This document shows, one piece after another, positions 1-6,904 of a DNA stretch of 10,122 bases. This stretch comes from Pseudomonadota bacterium. Its GTDB lineage: Bacteria > Desulfobacterota > Desulfarculia > Desulfarculales > JAHJDS01. Each line of letters begins with the position of its first letter. Position 1 is the stretch's first letter. The position numbers and the translations under genes are program-made. Where the stretch lies: positions 1-10,122 of the forward strand of contig JAHJDS010000265.1 of assembly GCA_018812395.1 (NCBI GenBank), in the 5' to 3' direction. The notes below the pieces were generated by a model. That model ran no database searches. It was not told the origin of the DNA and worked only from the letters and a program-made list of their open reading frames with translations.

Positions 1-2607
1 GGGCATTGTCAGATCGAGGATGACCAGGTCGATCTCGTCGTGTTGGTCCTCATACACCTCCAGGGCCTGGGCCCCGTCACCGGCCAACAGCACCCGATAG
101 CCCAACTCGGTCAGGATGGTTTGGCCCAGATCGCGGACGAACTCCTCGTCGTCCACCAGGAGCACGGTCTCGCCGCCGCACGGCAGGTCCGTCTCCGGCG
201 CGTCCTCGACGTGGACCCCCTGGAGGCCGTCGGCCCGGGGCAGGTACACGTCGAACCGGGAGCCTTGGTCCGGCTGGGAGTCCACGGTGATCCAGCCGTT
301 CATCTGTTTGACGATGCCGTAGACCATGGACATGCCCAGGCCGGTGCCCTTACCCACCTCCTTGGTGGTGAAGAACGGCTCGAAGACGTGGGCCTGGGTG
401 TCGGGGTCCATGCCCGAGCCGTTGTCGATGACCCCCAGGCGCAGGAAGGTTCCGGGCCGGGCGTAGTGGTGGTCGGCGCAGTAGGCCTGGCCGACCTCGA
501 CCTCTTGGGCCTCGGTGGTGATCTCGGGGCGGTAATCGGCCGGCCGGGTGTCCAGGGCCTCGGCCACGGCGTCCCGGGCGTTGAGACAGAGGTTCATGAC
601 CAGTTGGCCCAACTGGGCCTCGTCGCTCAGGACCGGCGACAGGGGCTCGCCGAGGCGGGTGGTGATGGTGATCCGGCGGTCGACGGTTTCGCGCAGGATC
701 TGGGCCGTCTCCTCGACGGGCCCGGCGATTGACACGGCCCGCGTCCGTCCCGGGCTGCGCCGGCCGAAGGCCAGCATCTGCTGGGTCAGGGCGGCCGCCC
801 GAGTGGCCGCCTTGTCGGCGTTGCGGATGTGTCGGAGCAGCGGATCGTCCGGTCCCAGTTTGCGGGCCATGATGTCCAGGTTACCCAGGATTCCGGTCAG
901 CAGGTTGTTGAAGTCGTGGGCCAGGCCGCCGGCCAGCGTGCCCAGGGACTCCATCTTCTGGGCCTGGATGAGCTGCTTCTCCAGGCGTCGGCCCTCGGTG
1001 ATGTCCCGGAGGATGATGACCGAACCCAGGGGGTTGCCCTCGGGGTCGTTGTAGATGGCCCCCGAGATCGAGACGTCGATGATCCGGCCCTCCTTGGTCC
1101 ATCGTCTGGTTTCCCGACCGGAAAAGCTGATCCCGCGCCGGACCATGTCGATCATCTCGTGTGTCTCCGGCCAGTTCTGATCGGGCACGAATGGGACCCG
1201 TCGGCCCTGGAGTTCATCCAGGGTCCAGCCGAAGACCCGGGTGAAGGACGGGTTGATGTAGGTCGGACTTCCCTCCATGTCGTAGACGACGATCGGGTCG
1301 GGCGAGGCGTCCAGGAGGGAGCGGTACATCTGGGACGTCTGGTGGGAGTCCAGATACAGCCGCCGGTACTCCTCCTCGGATTCGCCCAGCCGGACGACCA
1401 TGTCCTCGAGCCGGGCCGCCATCTGGGCCACGGCCCGCCCCAACTCGCTGATCTCGTCCTCGTAACGGGTGATCCTGGCCGGCACGTCGAAATCGCCGGT
1501 GGCCACCTGGTTGGTGATCCGAATCAGCCTCCGCAGGGGGGCGATCAGGTCCCGGCTGACCAAGAGTAACAGCAACGGCACAAAGACACCCGCCACGACC
1601 AGGGAGACGACCACCCCCGTCCGGGTCACCGTTTCCAGCGGCACCCCGAGCGATTCCCGGCGGGGAATGGCCGTGACGATCGTCCAGTCGTAGGGCTTGA
1701 ACCGCTGCCAGAAGAGCAACTCCGCCCGTCCCCCCCGCCGAATGGTCAGTTGGCCGCGGCGACCCTTTGGGGCCAAAATGCGCCGGACGTCCCGGGGGGA
1801 GATCTTTCCCGGTCCGGTGAGCTTCGGATGGGCGAGCACCCGGCCTTTGTGGGTGATGATAAAGGCGTAGCCCTGCCGACCGACGTTCAACGAGGCGACG
1901 GTCTGGATCAAATTGTCCCGGTTCTTCCGGTAAAAGGTGGGCTGAACCAGGAAGGTGAACTCGTTTTTGTAGGCCGAGGCGGCGATGACCCAGTTCCAGG
2001 GACGGAAGTAGGCCAGGCCCATGGCCTTGTCCCGGGGCGCCGGTTCGCCGGGGTTGGCCCATTTATACTCCAGGTACCCGGTCCGCATGGCCGCGCCCCG
2101 CGCCACGAAGGGGACGTGACCCACGTCCCGGCCCTGTATCTTGGGGTGAACGGCCAGGACGATCCGGGGCGGGAAGTCGAGATGGTCCCAGACCGCGGCG
2201 GGCGGGTAGTGGGACACGTCCCAGACAAAGGGGTAGCCGGTCCGGCCGATTTTCTGGGCCAACAAGATGTGCCGCACCGCGGCCCGGGCCTGTTGGTCGG
2301 TCCACGGCCCCTGCAGGACCGCGGCGTAGGCCAGGCGGCAGAGGTTCAGGTAGTCCTTAGCCAGATGCATCAGGTGGCGGCGGATGATTCGATTTTCAAC
2401 GCGTTGGTAAAGGGTGATCATCCGGTGGTCGGCCGCCACCAGGGCCATGATCATGTCGCTTCGTTGGGCGAGATCCCGGACAATGAACCGTCTCAGCTCC
2501 CGCCGCGACTCGATGACAAAGCCCACCCCCATCAGCGACAGGGCCAGCAGCGAACAGATGAACACCGCGGCGCTGATGCGCAGACCAAGGCTGAGACGCC
2601 GTAACAT
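1..2607 (-). CDS. Hybrid sensor histidine kinase with dCache, HAMP, PAS and receiver domains (C-terminus cut by window edge)
   Basis: Membrane-bound sensor kinase; 869 residues are visible and the reading frame is still open at base 1. Order of parts: transmembrane helix at about 11-33; a periplasmic sensing region at about 35-325 that looks like a double Cache domain (repeated motifs GRTGYPF with HPKIQGRDVG, then GRQGYAFI with LAHPKLTG); second transmembrane helix at about 331-351; HAMP at about 352-405; PAS at about 427-538; then the kinase core. Visible kinase motifs are the H-box GLAHDFNNLL with phospho-acceptor His564, N-box NARDA from Asn676, G1 box DNGSGM (728-733), F-box FEPFFTTKE and G2 box GKGTGLGM (752-759). 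A receiver begins near 813 with acidic pair Asp819/Asp820 and presumed phospho-acceptor Asp865, four residues before the edge. The FNN-type H-box is typical of kinases with C-terminal receivers. The ATG at 2605-2607 has an in-frame TAA just upstream, so it is the earliest start; GAGGGG lies about 12 bases before it. The ligand and the output cannot be read from the sequence. nifS ends 122 bp upstream on the same strand. Confidence 0.95.
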   Translation of the reverse strand, partial: MLRRLSLGLRISAAVFICSLLALSLMGVGFVIESRRELRRFIVRDLAQRSDMIMALVAADHRMITLYQRVENRIIRRHLMHLAKDYLNLCRLAYAAVLQGPWTDQQARAAVRHILLAQKIGRTGYPFVWDVSHYPPAAVWDHLDFPPRIVLAVHPKIQGRDVGHVPFVARGAAMRTGYLEYKWANPGEPAPRDKAMGLAYFRPWNWVIAASAYKNEFTFLVQPTFYRKNRDNLIQTVASLNVGRQGYAFIITHKGRVLAHPKLTGPGKISPRDVRRILAPKGRRGQLTIRRGGRAELLFWQRFKPYDWTIVTAIPRRESLGVPLETVTRTGVVVSLVVAGVFVPLLLLLVSRDLIAPLRRLIRITNQVATGDFDVPARITRYEDEISELGRAVAQMAARLEDMVVRLGESEEEYRRLYLDSHQTSQMYRSLLDASPDPIVVYDMEGSPTYINPSFTRVFGWTLDELQGRRVPFVPDQNWPETHEMIDMVRRGISFSGRETRRWTKEGRIIDVSISGAIYNDPEGNPLGSVIILRDITEGRRLEKQLIQAQKMESLGTLAGGLAHDFNNLLTGILGNLDIMARKLGPDDPLLRHIRNADKAATRAAALTQQMLAFGRRSPGRTRAVSIAGPVEETAQILRETVDRRITITTRLGEPLSPVLSDEAQLGQLVMNLCLNARDAVAEALDTRPADYRPEITTEAQEVEVGQAYCADHHYARPGTFLRLGVIDNGSGMDPDTQAHVFEPFFTTKEVGKGTGLGMSMVYGIVKQMNGWITVDSQPDQGSRFDVYLPRADGLQGVHVEDAPETDLPCGGETVLLVDDEEFVRDLGQTILTELGYRVLLAGDGAQALEVYEDQHDEIDLVILDLTMP

Positions 2608-2729
2608 GAACCGTTATCGCCCCTCTATCCCCATTGACCGGGATTGAATCTCGGACCGACGATCGGCACTATTGTTTTCCAATATGGCTCATCACGGCCC
2701 AGGGCGAGGACCGGGGGCTCCGGCAGACA

Positions 2730-3908
2730 TCAGCCACTCCGGCCCTCGGACCGCTCGGCCCAGAAGGGCGACATGGCCCGCAGCCTGGCGATGACGTCCG
2801 GCATGACCTCGAGCACCGTATCCACGTCCCGGTCGGTGTTGTAGACCGAGAGGGACAGCCGGATCGAGCCGTGGGCGCAGGTAAAGGGCACGCCCATGGC
2901 CCGCAGGACGTGCGACGGCTCGAGCGACCCCGAGGTGCAGGCCGAACCGCTCGAGGCGCAGATGCCGGTCTCGTTGAGAAAGAGCAGGATGGCCTCGCCC
3001 TCGACGAACTCGAAACTGATCGAGGTGGTGTTGGGCAGGCGGTTTTCCGGGTCGCCGTTGACGTAGGCCGCCGGTATCCTCTCGATCAGACCCTTTTCCA
3101 GGCGGTCCCTCAGGGCGGCCACCCGCGCGTTCTCCTCGCCGAGGCGCTCGGCGGCGAGACGACTGGCCACCCCCAGGCCGATGATCGAGGCCACGTTCTC
3201 CGTGCCGGCCCGGCGGCCCCGCTCCTGGTGCCCACCCCGCAAGAAGGGCGTAAATTTTGTGCCCTTGCGGACGTAGAGCACGCCGACTCCCTTGGGGGCG
3301 TGGAGCTTGTGGCCGGACAGGGACAGCATGTCGATCGCCGAGTCGCGGAGGTTGATCGGGATCTTGCCCACCGCCTGGACGGCGTCGGTGTGAAAGACCG
3401 CCCCCTTGGCCTTGGCCATCCGGGCGATTTGTTCCACGTCGAAGATGACCCCGGTCTCGTTGTTGGCCCACATGACGCTGACGATGGCCGTCTGGTCGGT
3501 GATGGCCTCGGCCGCCTGGTCCAGGTCCAGCCGGCCCTGCCGGTCCACCGGCAGGAAGGTGACCGCGTAGCCCTCTTTTTCCAGGTGCTGGGCCAGGCCG
3601 AAGACCGCCGGGTGCTCGACCCGGGTGGTGACGACGTGGCTCCGGTCCGGGTGGGTCCCCAGCGCCGCGTAAAGGGCGGTCGAGTCCGCCTCGGTGCCGC
3701 ACGAGGTGAAGATGATCTCCCCGGGGTCGGCCCCGATCAGGTCGGCCATCCGGGCCCGGGCCTCCTCGATGACCTTGCCCACCTGGCCGCCGAAGGAGTG
3801 CATGCTCGACGGGTTGCCGTACCGTTCGCCGAAGTACGGCGTCATGGCCTCGACCACCTCCGGGGCGACCCGGGTGGTGGCGTTGTTGTCCAGGTAGACG
3901 ACCCTCAC
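2730..3908 (-). CDS. nifS: Cysteine desulfurase NifS (class I, PLP-dependent)
   Basis: PLP enzyme converting L-cysteine to L-alanine and passing the sulfur, as an enzyme persulfide, to an iron-sulfur scaffold, here most likely the adjacent NifU. The 392 residues match the usual family length. Visible landmarks are the N-terminal YLDNNATT, the PLP-stacking His99 in VEHPA, WANNETG (147-153), Asp175 and Gln178 in HTDAVQ, the Schiff-base Lys201 in SGHK, and the catalytic Cys324 in SSGSACTSGS. The closing GSIRLSLSVYNTDRDVD is also standard. The short SGSACTSG loop marks the NifS/IscS class, not SufS. I chose the GTG at 3906-3908: it precedes the conserved N-terminus directly, has GAGGAGG five to seven bases upstream, and overlaps the nifU stop as GTGA. 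The frame stays open upstream to 4229 but that stretch is antiparallel to nothing homologous and lies inside nifU. Whether it serves nitrogenase or general cluster assembly cannot be told, as no nif structural genes are in view. Confidence 0.95.
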   Translation of the reverse strand: MRVVYLDNNATTRVAPEVVEAMTPYFGERYGNPSSMHSFGGQVGKVIEEARARMADLIGADPGEIIFTSCGTEADSTALYAALGTHPDRSHVVTTRVEHPAVFGLAQHLEKEGYAVTFLPVDRQGRLDLDQAAEAITDQTAIVSVMWANNETGVIFDVEQIARMAKAKGAVFHTDAVQAVGKIPINLRDSAIDMLSLSGHKLHAPKGVGVLYVRKGTKFTPFLRGGHQERGRRAGTENVASIIGLGVASRLAAERLGEENARVAALRDRLEKGLIERIPAAYVNGDPENRLPNTTSISFEFVEGEAILLFLNETGICASSGSACTSGSLEPSHVLRAMGVPFTCAHGSIRLSLSVYNTDRDVDTVLEVMPDVIARLRAMSPFWAERSEGRSG

Positions 3909-4744
3909 GGCTTGACCTCCTCGACGACCATGTCCGGCACCACGAATTCCTGCAGTTTCTGCTCCACGAACTGCTTCATGGTGAAGTCCGAGGCGGCGCA
4001 GGAGGCGCAGGCGCCCCGGAGCGAAACGAAAACGGTGTCGCCTTCGATGTCGATCAGTTCCAGGTCGCCGCCGTCGGCCTGAAGCGCCGGCCGGATCTCG
4101 CGGTTGATCGTCTCCTCGACCAGACGCATCTTCTGGATGTTGGTCATCCTCTTGGGGCCGACCGCTTCGGGGAGGGGGAGGCGCTTGGCCTGGACCTTTT
4201 CGAGGATCTCGGCGATCTTCTCGTGGCAATTCTGGCAGCCGCCGCCGGCCTTGGTGTAGTCGGTCACCTCCTCGATGGTCGTCAGGTCATTGGCCAGGGC
4301 CACCCGCTCGATCTCCTTGTCGGTCACGCCGAAGCACTCGCAGACGATCTCGCCCTCGGCCATCGCCTTGGGCTTTTCGCCCCGGAAATTGGCGATGGCC
4401 TCGGCCAGGGCCTGCTCCCCCAGGACGCTGCAGTGCATCTTCTCCCGGGGCAGCCCGCCCAGGTACTCGGCGATGTCCTTGTTGGTGATTTTTCGGGCGT
4501 CGTCCACGGTCTTGCCCTTGATCATCTCGGTCAGGGCCGATGAGCTGGCGATGGCCGAGGCGCAGCCGAAGGTCTTGAACTTGGCGTCGCTGATCCGGCC
4601 CGCCTCGTCGACCTTGATCATCAGTTTCAAGGCGTCGCCGCAGGCCATGGAGCCCACTTCGCCCACCCCGTCGGCGTCCTCGAGTTCTCCCGCGTTGCGG
4701 GGATTGAGGAAATGCTCCTTGACCTTTTCGGTGTAGTCCCACAT
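3905..4744 (-). CDS. nifU: Iron-sulfur cluster scaffold protein NifU (three-domain)
   Basis: Scaffold on which iron-sulfur clusters are built and from which they pass to apoproteins; cytoplasmic. The 279 residues carry the full NifU layout. The N-terminal IscU-like domain (about 1-125) has the three cluster-ligand cysteines Cys35 (in MACGDAL), Cys61 (FGCASAIASSSA) and Cys105 (HCSVLGE), with the accompanying Asp37. The central BFD-type [2Fe-2S] ferredoxin domain (about 132-185) has Cys135 and Cys137 (CEC) and Cys170 and Cys173 (CQNC). The C-terminal Nfu domain (about 202-275) has the CASC pair Cys246/Cys249. All expected ligands are present, so it should be functional. The ATG at 4742-4744 follows GAGGGACAAG, a fair Shine-Dalgarno. 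It is followed by nifS with a GTGA overlap, which predicts translational coupling and matched amounts of scaffold and sulfur donor. In several anaerobic lineages a NifU-NifS pair is the housekeeping system, so the gene name does not by itself mean the host fixes nitrogen. Confidence 0.96.
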   Translation of the reverse strand: MWDYTEKVKEHFLNPRNAGELEDADGVGEVGSMACGDALKLMIKVDEAGRISDAKFKTFGCASAIASSSALTEMIKGKTVDDARKITNKDIAEYLGGLPREKMHCSVLGEQALAEAIANFRGEKPKAMAEGEIVCECFGVTDKEIERVALANDLTTIEEVTDYTKAGGGCQNCHEKIAEILEKVQAKRLPLPEAVGPKRMTNIQKMRLVEETINREIRPALQADGGDLELIDIEGDTVFVSLRGACASCAASDFTMKQFVEQKLQEFVVPDMVVEEVKP

Positions 4745-4782
4745 CTTGTCCCTCGAAGTAGGGTTTACCGGTCTAAATTATT

Positions 4783-4811
4783 AATTTATCTCCGAGACCA
4801 ATCCGCGTCAA
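4783..4811 (-). promoter_or_regulatory. Sigma-70-type promoter for nifU-nifS, with a dyad over the -10 region
   Basis: Read on the minus strand, TTGACG (4806-4811) is followed after exactly 17 bases by TAAATT (4783-4788). This is a good vegetative promoter about 40 bases before the nifU start codon. The -10 box is half of a perfect 7-bp inverted repeat, TAAATTA-T-TAATTTA (4774-4788), in an otherwise GC-rich setting. An outer pair, GGTCT (4770-4774) and AGACC (4795-4799), flanks it. The position, over the -10 and the expected transcription start, would suit a repressor site such as that of an Rrf2/IscR-type regulator. The protein that binds is a guess; the promoter itself is well supported by sequence. 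Confidence 0.6.
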
Positions 4812-4833
4812 GACGACAGGTCTCCGGTGGACG

Positions 4834-4852
4834 GCGCCGGCCGCCCCGGCGC
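4834..4852 (-). other. GC-rich hairpin directly after the epimerase stop codon
   Basis: Perfect inverted repeat GCGCCGG / CCGGCGC with a 5-base loop, starting one base past the TGA of the epimerase gene. No T-run follows, so it is not a standard rho-independent terminator. It could slow ribosome-free polymerase, protect the 3' end of the epimerase message, or mean nothing in such GC-rich DNA. Confidence 0.35.
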
Positions 4853-5269
4853 TCAGTGGTCGCCCTCGGGGTACTGGCACAGCTCGATGAATACGCCGTG
4901 GGTCTCCTTGGGGTGCAGGAAATTGATCAGCGCGCCGTGAGCCCCTTTTTGGGGGGTGTCGTGGACCATCCGGACGCCCCGGGCCTTGAGTTCCTCGGTG
5001 GCCGCGGCCACGTCGTCCACCTCCAGGGCGATGTGGTGGACGCCTTCGCCCTTTTTCTCGATGTATTTCTTCATCACCCCGTCCTCGATCGTGGACTGGA
5101 CCAGTTCGATGTTGGTCTGGCCGATGGGCACGAAGGCCACCTCCAGGTTCATCCAGTCGAGGGTCTCCCGGGTGGCGCCACCCAGCCCCAGCTTGTCGGT
5201 GTAGACCTTTTCCACTTCATCGACGTCGGCCACGGCCACGCCGATGTGGGCGATGCGCTTGATCTTCAT
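4853..5269 (-). CDS. mce: Methylmalonyl-CoA epimerase (VOC superfamily)
   Basis: Interconverts (S)- and (R)-methylmalonyl-CoA, linking propionyl-CoA carboxylation to the B12-dependent mutase (or the reverse route making propionate). It is a 138-residue cytoplasmic metalloenzyme, normal in length. Two beta-alpha-beta-beta-beta modules of the vicinal-oxygen-chelate fold are visible, starting at IAHIGVAV and VHHIALEV. Candidate metal ligands are His8, Glu55 (in NIELVQ), His79 and Glu129 (in FIELCQ); the second ligand is Gln in some family members. HGALINFLHPKETHGVFIEL near the end is characteristic of the epimerase as against other VOC enzymes. AGGGAGG lies a few bases before the ATG at 5267-5269, which fixes the start. 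nifU follows after 108 bp on the same strand but has its own promoter. No mutase or carboxylase gene is in the window, so the epimerase stands apart from its pathway partners here. Confidence 0.92.
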   Translation of the reverse strand: MKIKRIAHIGVAVADVDEVEKVYTDKLGLGGATRETLDWMNLEVAFVPIGQTNIELVQSTIEDGVMKKYIEKKGEGVHHIALEVDDVAAATEELKARGVRMVHDTPQKGAHGALINFLHPKETHGVFIELCQYPEGDH

Positions 5270-5403
5270 GTCGCCTCCCTGGTCTGGGCCGCGACGGGAA
5301 TTATCGCGCCGCGGGTTGCCAAATTTCTAACAAGGGAACGTCTGGATGAGTTGCCGGCCCGTCGTCATTTAGGACCATGTCAGAGTATCCGAGATGGTCC
5401 GGC

Positions 5404-5432
5404 TTGACAACCCCGCTCCCCCGATTTATCAA
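5404..5432 (+). promoter_or_regulatory. Sigma-70-type promoter for the zinc-ribbon gene
   Basis: A perfect -35 box TTGACA (5404-5409) is followed after 17 bases by TATCAA (5427-5432). Transcription would start near 5439, leaving a leader of about 15 bases that is almost entirely the Shine-Dalgarno AGGAAGG. The same 5270-5453 stretch must also hold the divergent epimerase promoter, for which I see no convincing pair of boxes. Confidence 0.5.
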
Positions 5433-5453
5433 TCTTATCAGGAAGGAATTATC

Positions 5454-5690
5454 ATGCCCACCAAACCGCCACACCCACCGAGGCCCGGGCAAGGGCCGCG
5501 GCAGTTCGAGGACCTCGAGGCCACGGCCCTGTTTTGCCCCCGCTGCCGGGCGGCCATGCCGGTCCGCAAGAGACTGCTGCTGATTCTGCCCGAGGGCGAG
5601 AAGTACGAGTACCTCTGCGCCCGATGCGGCCAGGCCGTGGGGGACAAGATCGAAAAGGGCAAGCCGCCGCCGACCCTGCTCCGACTCTGA
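5454..5690 (+). CDS. Small zinc-ribbon protein of unknown function
   Basis: A 78-residue soluble protein. After a proline-rich, basic tail (about 1-16) it has two CxxC knuckles, Cys28/Cys31 (CPRC) and Cys55/Cys58 (CARC), 23 residues apart. Between them lies a two-strand hydrophobic stretch (RKRLLLILPEGEKYEYL). This is the layout of a zinc ribbon that binds a single Zn ion. Such small ribbons can bind nucleic acid or other proteins; nothing here decides between these. The start at 5454 is chosen because AGGAAGG sits 7-8 bases before it and a good promoter lies just upstream. A longer in-frame form from 5394 would begin upstream of that promoter's -35 box and is unlikely. The gene stands alone, divergent from the epimerase. 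I do not recognise a named family. Confidence 0.75.
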   Translation: MPTKPPHPPRPGQGPRQFEDLEATALFCPRCRAAMPVRKRLLLILPEGEKYEYLCARCGQAVGDKIEKGKPPPTLLRL

Positions 5691-5705
5691 GTCGATCAAT
5701 TATTT
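5682..5705 (+). terminator. Possible weak terminator overlapping the end of the zinc-ribbon gene
   Basis: CGACT-CTG-AGTCG (5682-5694) forms a 5-bp hairpin over the TGA stop codon, followed by the AT-rich ATCAATTATTT. The stem is short and the T-run is interrupted, so this is a weak candidate only. Confidence 0.22.
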
Positions 5706-5710
5706 AGTCC

Positions 5711-5992
5711 TGGATTGTGGATCGAGGGGCCAAGCTCACCTCCGACACCGGCTTCATCCTGTGGCGTGAAGTGGCGCGGCCCGCCCTCTGAGCCTTCATT
5801 ACCGGGCCGTGCTCGGCTGTCCCGACAAGTAAGGCGGACCTGGCGGTGAGGCCAAGAAGGGAAGTGGTTTGCATTCTGACCGGATAAGAGTTGAGCCTCT
5901 AGGCTGGCCGTGATAGTGTCACGACCAATGATTATCCAAGAGCCGAGGCGGACCACACCGCGTTTAGATTGCTTAAAAAAATGAAGAAATAA
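5711..5992 (+). pseudogene. Region without an intact gene; possible degenerate transposase remnant
   Basis: The 302 bases between the zinc-ribbon gene and the methyltransferase hold no credible complete gene. From 5717 the plus strand reads VDRGAKLTSDTGFILWREV and then stops at a TGA near 5786. The core TSDTGFILWREV resembles the N-terminal 'LTSdaGfll.RElDE' stretch of IS1380-type transposases as I remember them. Further on, a short open stretch (5903-5992) encodes PRAEADHTAFRLLKKMKK and ends in a TAA that directly abuts the methyltransferase ATG. I do not recognise that part. A minus-strand frame through this region (5696-6022) has no recognisable motif and overlaps the next gene. An eroded insertion element at the edge of an AT-rich gene would fit acquisition by transfer, but the match is short and unverified. 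Confidence 0.3.
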
Positions 5993-6904
5993 ATGTCCAA
6001 AAAAGGGGTTGAACAAAGGCATTCCAAAACGGCCATATTAGCCGCTCTACGTAGAGCCCTCGCCAATAAGGAATATAAAAACGAAAGATTTGGGCCGGAC
6101 GATTTGGCTGAATATTTCTTGCCCTCTCATATGAAATTTTTTATTAAATTTAAGAATATCAGGATCAAAGTGAAAAACAAAATGAATAAGTTTTTACCAG
6201 GGATGCATGAATATCTGATTGGCAGAACAGCATATTTCGACAGTGTTTTTATCGATGCCTTGAAGGAGAATATACCCCAAATCGTGCTGCTTGGCGCCGG
6301 ATACGATACCAGGGCATATCGTTTTGCAAAGTTAAATAATGCCACTAAAATATTTGAATTGGATGTGGCGACAACTCAAAACAGAAAAAAGAAGTGCTTA
6401 AAAAAAGCGCGGTTGAACATTCCGAGTCATGCCCTATTCGTTCCCATTAATTTTGACAAAGAATCATTGAAAACCGTTTTAGAAACAGCGGGATATGAGA
6501 ATGACAAGAAAACGCTGTTTTTGTGGGAAGGGGTATGCTATTATCTTGAGCCGAAATCAGTCGATGCAACGTTGGAATTTGTAAGTCATTCTTCACATAG
6601 TGAAAGCGTTATCGCATTTGACTACGCTATCTCAATTTCAGAGGAGAACATTAATAATTATTATGGGGCCAAGGAATTGGCTCAAACTATGAGGAAGTAT
6701 CATTCAGATGAGAGATTCAAATTTGTGGTTAATGAAGGTAAAATGGAATCGTTTTTAGAAAAACGAGGGCTGAAAGTGGTTAACCACTTGGACAATAAGG
6801 AGATCGAGGAAAAATATTTATTAGATGAAAATGGTTTATTAATAGGTCGAATTACCGGGTCGTTTCGTTTTGTCTCGGCTTCACCAAACAGCAAAACCCC
6901 ATAG
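5993..6904 (+). CDS. SAM-dependent methyltransferase of the leucine carboxyl methyltransferase-like (LCMT/PPM1) family
   Basis: Predicted class I methyltransferase of 303 residues. The SAM-binding core is clear: motif I VLLGAGYDTRAYRF (98-111), acidic end of strand 2 at FELDVA (121-126, Glu122 and Asp124 being candidates for contacting the SAM ribose), and the LCMT-type FLWEGVCYYLEP (176-187). The GxGYDTRAYR form of motif I is the signature of this family, which includes protein-carboxyl methyltransferases and bacterial homologues acting on natural products or unknown acids. The substrate is not evident. Base composition is quite unlike the surroundings: three 60-base lines (6121, 6301, 6481) contain 15, 18 and 26 G/C, against 44 in a line of the neighbouring glycosyltransferase, and codons end mostly in A or T. 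The Shine-Dalgarno is poor (GAAGAAATAA before ATG) and the ATG directly follows a TAA. No partner genes sit beside it. Recent horizontal acquisition is the simplest reading; function is confident only at family level. Confidence 0.88.
   Translation: MSKKGVEQRHSKTAILAALRRALANKEYKNERFGPDDLAEYFLPSHMKFFIKFKNIRIKVKNKMNKFLPGMHEYLIGRTAYFDSVFIDALKENIPQIVLLGAGYDTRAYRFAKLNNATKIFELDVATTQNRKKKCLKKARLNIPSHALFVPINFDKESLKTVLETAGYENDKKTLFLWEGVCYYLEPKSVDATLEFVSHSSHSESVIAFDYAISISEENINNYYGAKELAQTMRKYHSDERFKFVVNEGKMESFLEKRGLKVVNHLDNKEIEEKYLLDENGLLIGRITGSFRFVSASPNSKTP

Noticed and set aside
40..2604. Long plus-strand open frames at 40-732, 829-1569 and 1750-2604
   Set aside because: They run antisense to the sensor kinase, whose motifs are unmistakable. 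Their proteins are rich in Gly, Asp, Val and His without domains, as expected for the complement of GC-rich codons.
2634..4082. 482-residue plus-strand open frame
   Set aside because: Antisense to nifS and the end of nifU; no recognisable motifs and an implausible composition.
3909..4229. Upstream extension of the nifS frame by 107 codons
   Set aside because: It lies within nifU in another frame, is extremely Arg/Pro-rich, and the GTG at 3908 has a Shine-Dalgarno and the conserved N-terminus.
4834..4852. Rho-independent terminator after the epimerase
   Set aside because: The stem is strong but the following minus-strand sequence is GTCCACCGGAG, with no T-run.
5301..5699. 132-residue minus-strand open frame
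   Set aside because: Antisense to the zinc-ribbon gene, which has promoter, Shine-Dalgarno and paired CxxC motifs.
5696..6022. 108-residue minus-strand open frame
   Set aside because: No motif, no Shine-Dalgarno seen, overlaps the methyltransferase start, and spans both GC-rich and AT-rich sequence without consistent codon bias.
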